A stretch of DNA of 64,000 nt, taken from NCBI GenBank assembly GCA_017447865.1, contig JAFSMO010000029.1, positions 1-64,000 of the forward strand, given 5' to 3'. The DNA comes from Thermoguttaceae bacterium. GTDB lineage: Bacteria > Planctomycetota > Planctomycetia > Pirellulales > Thermoguttaceae. Below are positions 62,709 through 64,000 of this stretch, in pieces. The position numbers and the translations under genes are program-made. Positions within the stretch are counted from its first letter, which is position 1. Each line of letters begins with the position of its first letter. The notes under the pieces were generated by a model, which saw nothing but the letters and a program-made list of their open reading frames with translations, was not told the DNA's origin and ran no database searches.

Positions 62709-63982
62709 TAGTTGAGCCCTCCCATTTGGTTAGAGTTTGGATTGTTCTTTGCCATTTTTCCGATTTCATCCGGATTCTCCCAAAGAACCCGTTCTTCGGA
62801 AAGGTTAATTCCGTAAATTTCTTTCATTCGGACCATTACTTCCTGAATGTCCTTCTTGCACGTCTGGCCCTCGTACTGGTCGAAGCTGTAACGCATCGCA
62901 CCATCGGCACTAACCAGAAAGACACTTCGCTGGCCGTTTGGACGTTTGGCTTCCAGTTTGATGAAGGGCCCCTGGATGGTCGGTTGGCAGGTAAAAATAA
63001 AGCCTAAGCTCCGAAGTGTTTGGACAATTGCCTTGAGCGTCTCGCGGCGGTACTCTTCCGAACAAACCGCTTCATCGGCATTTGTTTCCGCTTCGGCAAG
63101 CTGTTCCGCTGCGGCTTCCTGGGTGATTTTCCCGCTGGAAACGTCCTGCTTGAGTTGATTAAGCTTTTCAGCGATTTTGCGCAGTTCCTCGTTATTCGCG
63201 TGCGCTTTGTTCTGGGTCAGGACCTCACGCTTGAGTTCGATCTGCTCTGCCAGATTTTCCGTCTGACGTTCCTCGCGTTTCTTCTGCCGCCACGCTTCCG
63301 CGCGCTGAATCGCCGAAGAGGAAAGAGCCTGGAGTTCCGTCTGAAACTGTGCCGAAATGTTCGTCAGATCAGCACCATCACGAGTCGAAAGCTCCAAAAA
63401 CTTCTTTTCGAGTTCCTCAGCTTCCTGGCCTGCCAGGTCGAAAGCGACGCGATCCTGCAAGGCTTCACGGATTTGTGAAGCGACCTGTTCCGCAAACTTG
63501 CGCTGGGCTTCCCGAAGCTGGATTTCGGCCTGAATTCGGGCACGATCCTCTTCTTGCAGCTGTTTCTCACGCGCAAGTCGGGCTTCACGTTCTTCCTGCT
63601 GACGGCGCAGACGTTCCTCGTGTTCCTGCTGACGCCGCAAAGCTTCCTGCTGCCGGGCCCGCTCACGTTCTGCACGTTGTGTGTCGTTCTGAATGGAACG
63701 CGCAAGCCGATAGATCCCGCGCAAAAGCTCGCCCGCTTGCTGAGAATAATCTCTTGCGGAATCCGGGTCGGAGTACAAATAACTTTGCGCGTTTGCAACC
63801 AGGCGCGCTGCAGAGTTCCACTCCGCCTGCACGTACTGGGCAAGCCCCTGGGCCTGCAGGTCTTGCAGTGTTTGAGTGTAGCGGTCCAGAAACGACTGCG
63901 TCGTTTCCCGAATGCGCTCCTGACGGATCTCTTCTCTTCGTCTGCGCTGCAGTTCGTATTGGTAGTCTACGGATCGACTCAT
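62708..63982 (-). CDS. coiled-coil protein, copy 2
   Basis: 424 residues. Residues 100-330 are a long charged coiled coil (QEALRRQQEHEERLRRQQEE). The C-terminal globular domain (about 300-405: ETLKAIVQTLRSLGFIFT, FDQYEGQTCKKDIQEV) parallels copy 1 at 49161. Unlike copy 1 it has no N-terminal membrane segment. It overlaps the AAA+ gene. The ATG at 63982 lies 18 bp from the window edge, so upstream genes of the operon may be cut off. Confidence 0.65.
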   Translation of the reverse strand: MSRSVDYQYELQRRRREEIRQERIRETTQSFLDRYTQTLQDLQAQGLAQYVQAEWNSAARLVANAQSYLYSDPDSARDYSQQAGELLRGIYRLARSIQNDTQRAERERARQQEALRRQQEHEERLRRQQEEREARLAREKQLQEEDRARIQAEIQLREAQRKFAEQVASQIREALQDRVAFDLAGQEAEELEKKFLELSTRDGADLTNISAQFQTELQALSSSAIQRAEAWRQKKREERQTENLAEQIELKREVLTQNKAHANNEELRKIAEKLNQLKQDVSSGKITQEAAAEQLAEAETNADEAVCSEEYRRETLKAIVQTLRSLGFIFTCQPTIQGPFIKLEAKRPNGQRSVFLVSADGAMRYSFDQYEGQTCKKDIQEVMVRMKEIYGINLSEERVLWENPDEIGKMAKNNPNSNQMGGLN

Positions 63983-64000
63983 GATTTACTCACTTTCTGA

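Overview
The window looks like a chromosomal segment of a Planctomycetota bacterium. The evidence is an exported M64-like protease with the planctomycete N-terminal LEERTLLSV motif (11608-14499), a repeat-rich PEP-CTERM surface protein (30821-34528), and two very large PVC-type secreted proteins that combine a hydrazine-synthase-alpha-like beta-propeller with c-type haem motifs (1764-9345). I cannot fix the genus. I recognise no tRNA or rRNA gene.

Layout. 1-356: the end of a CRISPR array (36-nt repeats, 30-31-nt spacers) closing with a decayed repeat; no cas gene is visible. 569-9345: iron-dependent alcohol dehydrogenase and two exported multihaem proteins, with a MITE-like palindrome between the latter two and a second palindromic repeat inside the second. 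9523-14499: a DUF2325-like protein and the secreted protease. 14732-30490: a surface-polysaccharide cluster with both halves of a Wzm/Wzt ABC exporter, a dTDP-3-amino-6-deoxyhexose branch (ketoisomerase, acetyltransferase, aminotransferase), five GT2 glycosyltransferases, a DUF616 protein, two multi-pass membrane proteins, a methyltransferase and a DUF2341 protein. 30821-34528: the PEP-CTERM protein.

The right half (34.7-64 kb) is accessory DNA, mostly more AT-rich, and reads as a defence or conflict island: (a) a PARIS-like pair, AAA15 ATPase plus DUF4435/TOPRIM protein, with a 9-G tract in the ATPase gene; (b) a compact six-gene minus-strand operon (SDR, HprK-like kinase, nucleotidyltransferase, DarT-like ADP-ribosyltransferase, NMNAT-like protein, HAD phosphatase); (c) a six-gene operon of radical-SAM activase-like protein, membrane coiled-coil protein, ClpB-like AAA+, beta-sandwich protein, double-GTPase-like protein and GAP1-like membrane protein; (d) a sigma-54 activator with an RtcR/CARF-like sensor next to HsdM-like, HsdS-like, DUF3696-ATPase and PLD-like genes, with a plausible -24/-12 promoter between them; (e) a second version of the coiled-coil/ClpB-like/radical-SAM module at 60.1-64 kb, with a thymidylate-kinase-like gene beside it.

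The best candidates for undescribed systems are (b), (d) and the duplicated module in (c) and (e). Individual domains resemble known families, but the combinations are not ones I can match to a characterised system. Functions are inferred from motifs and context only; nothing was searched or computed.
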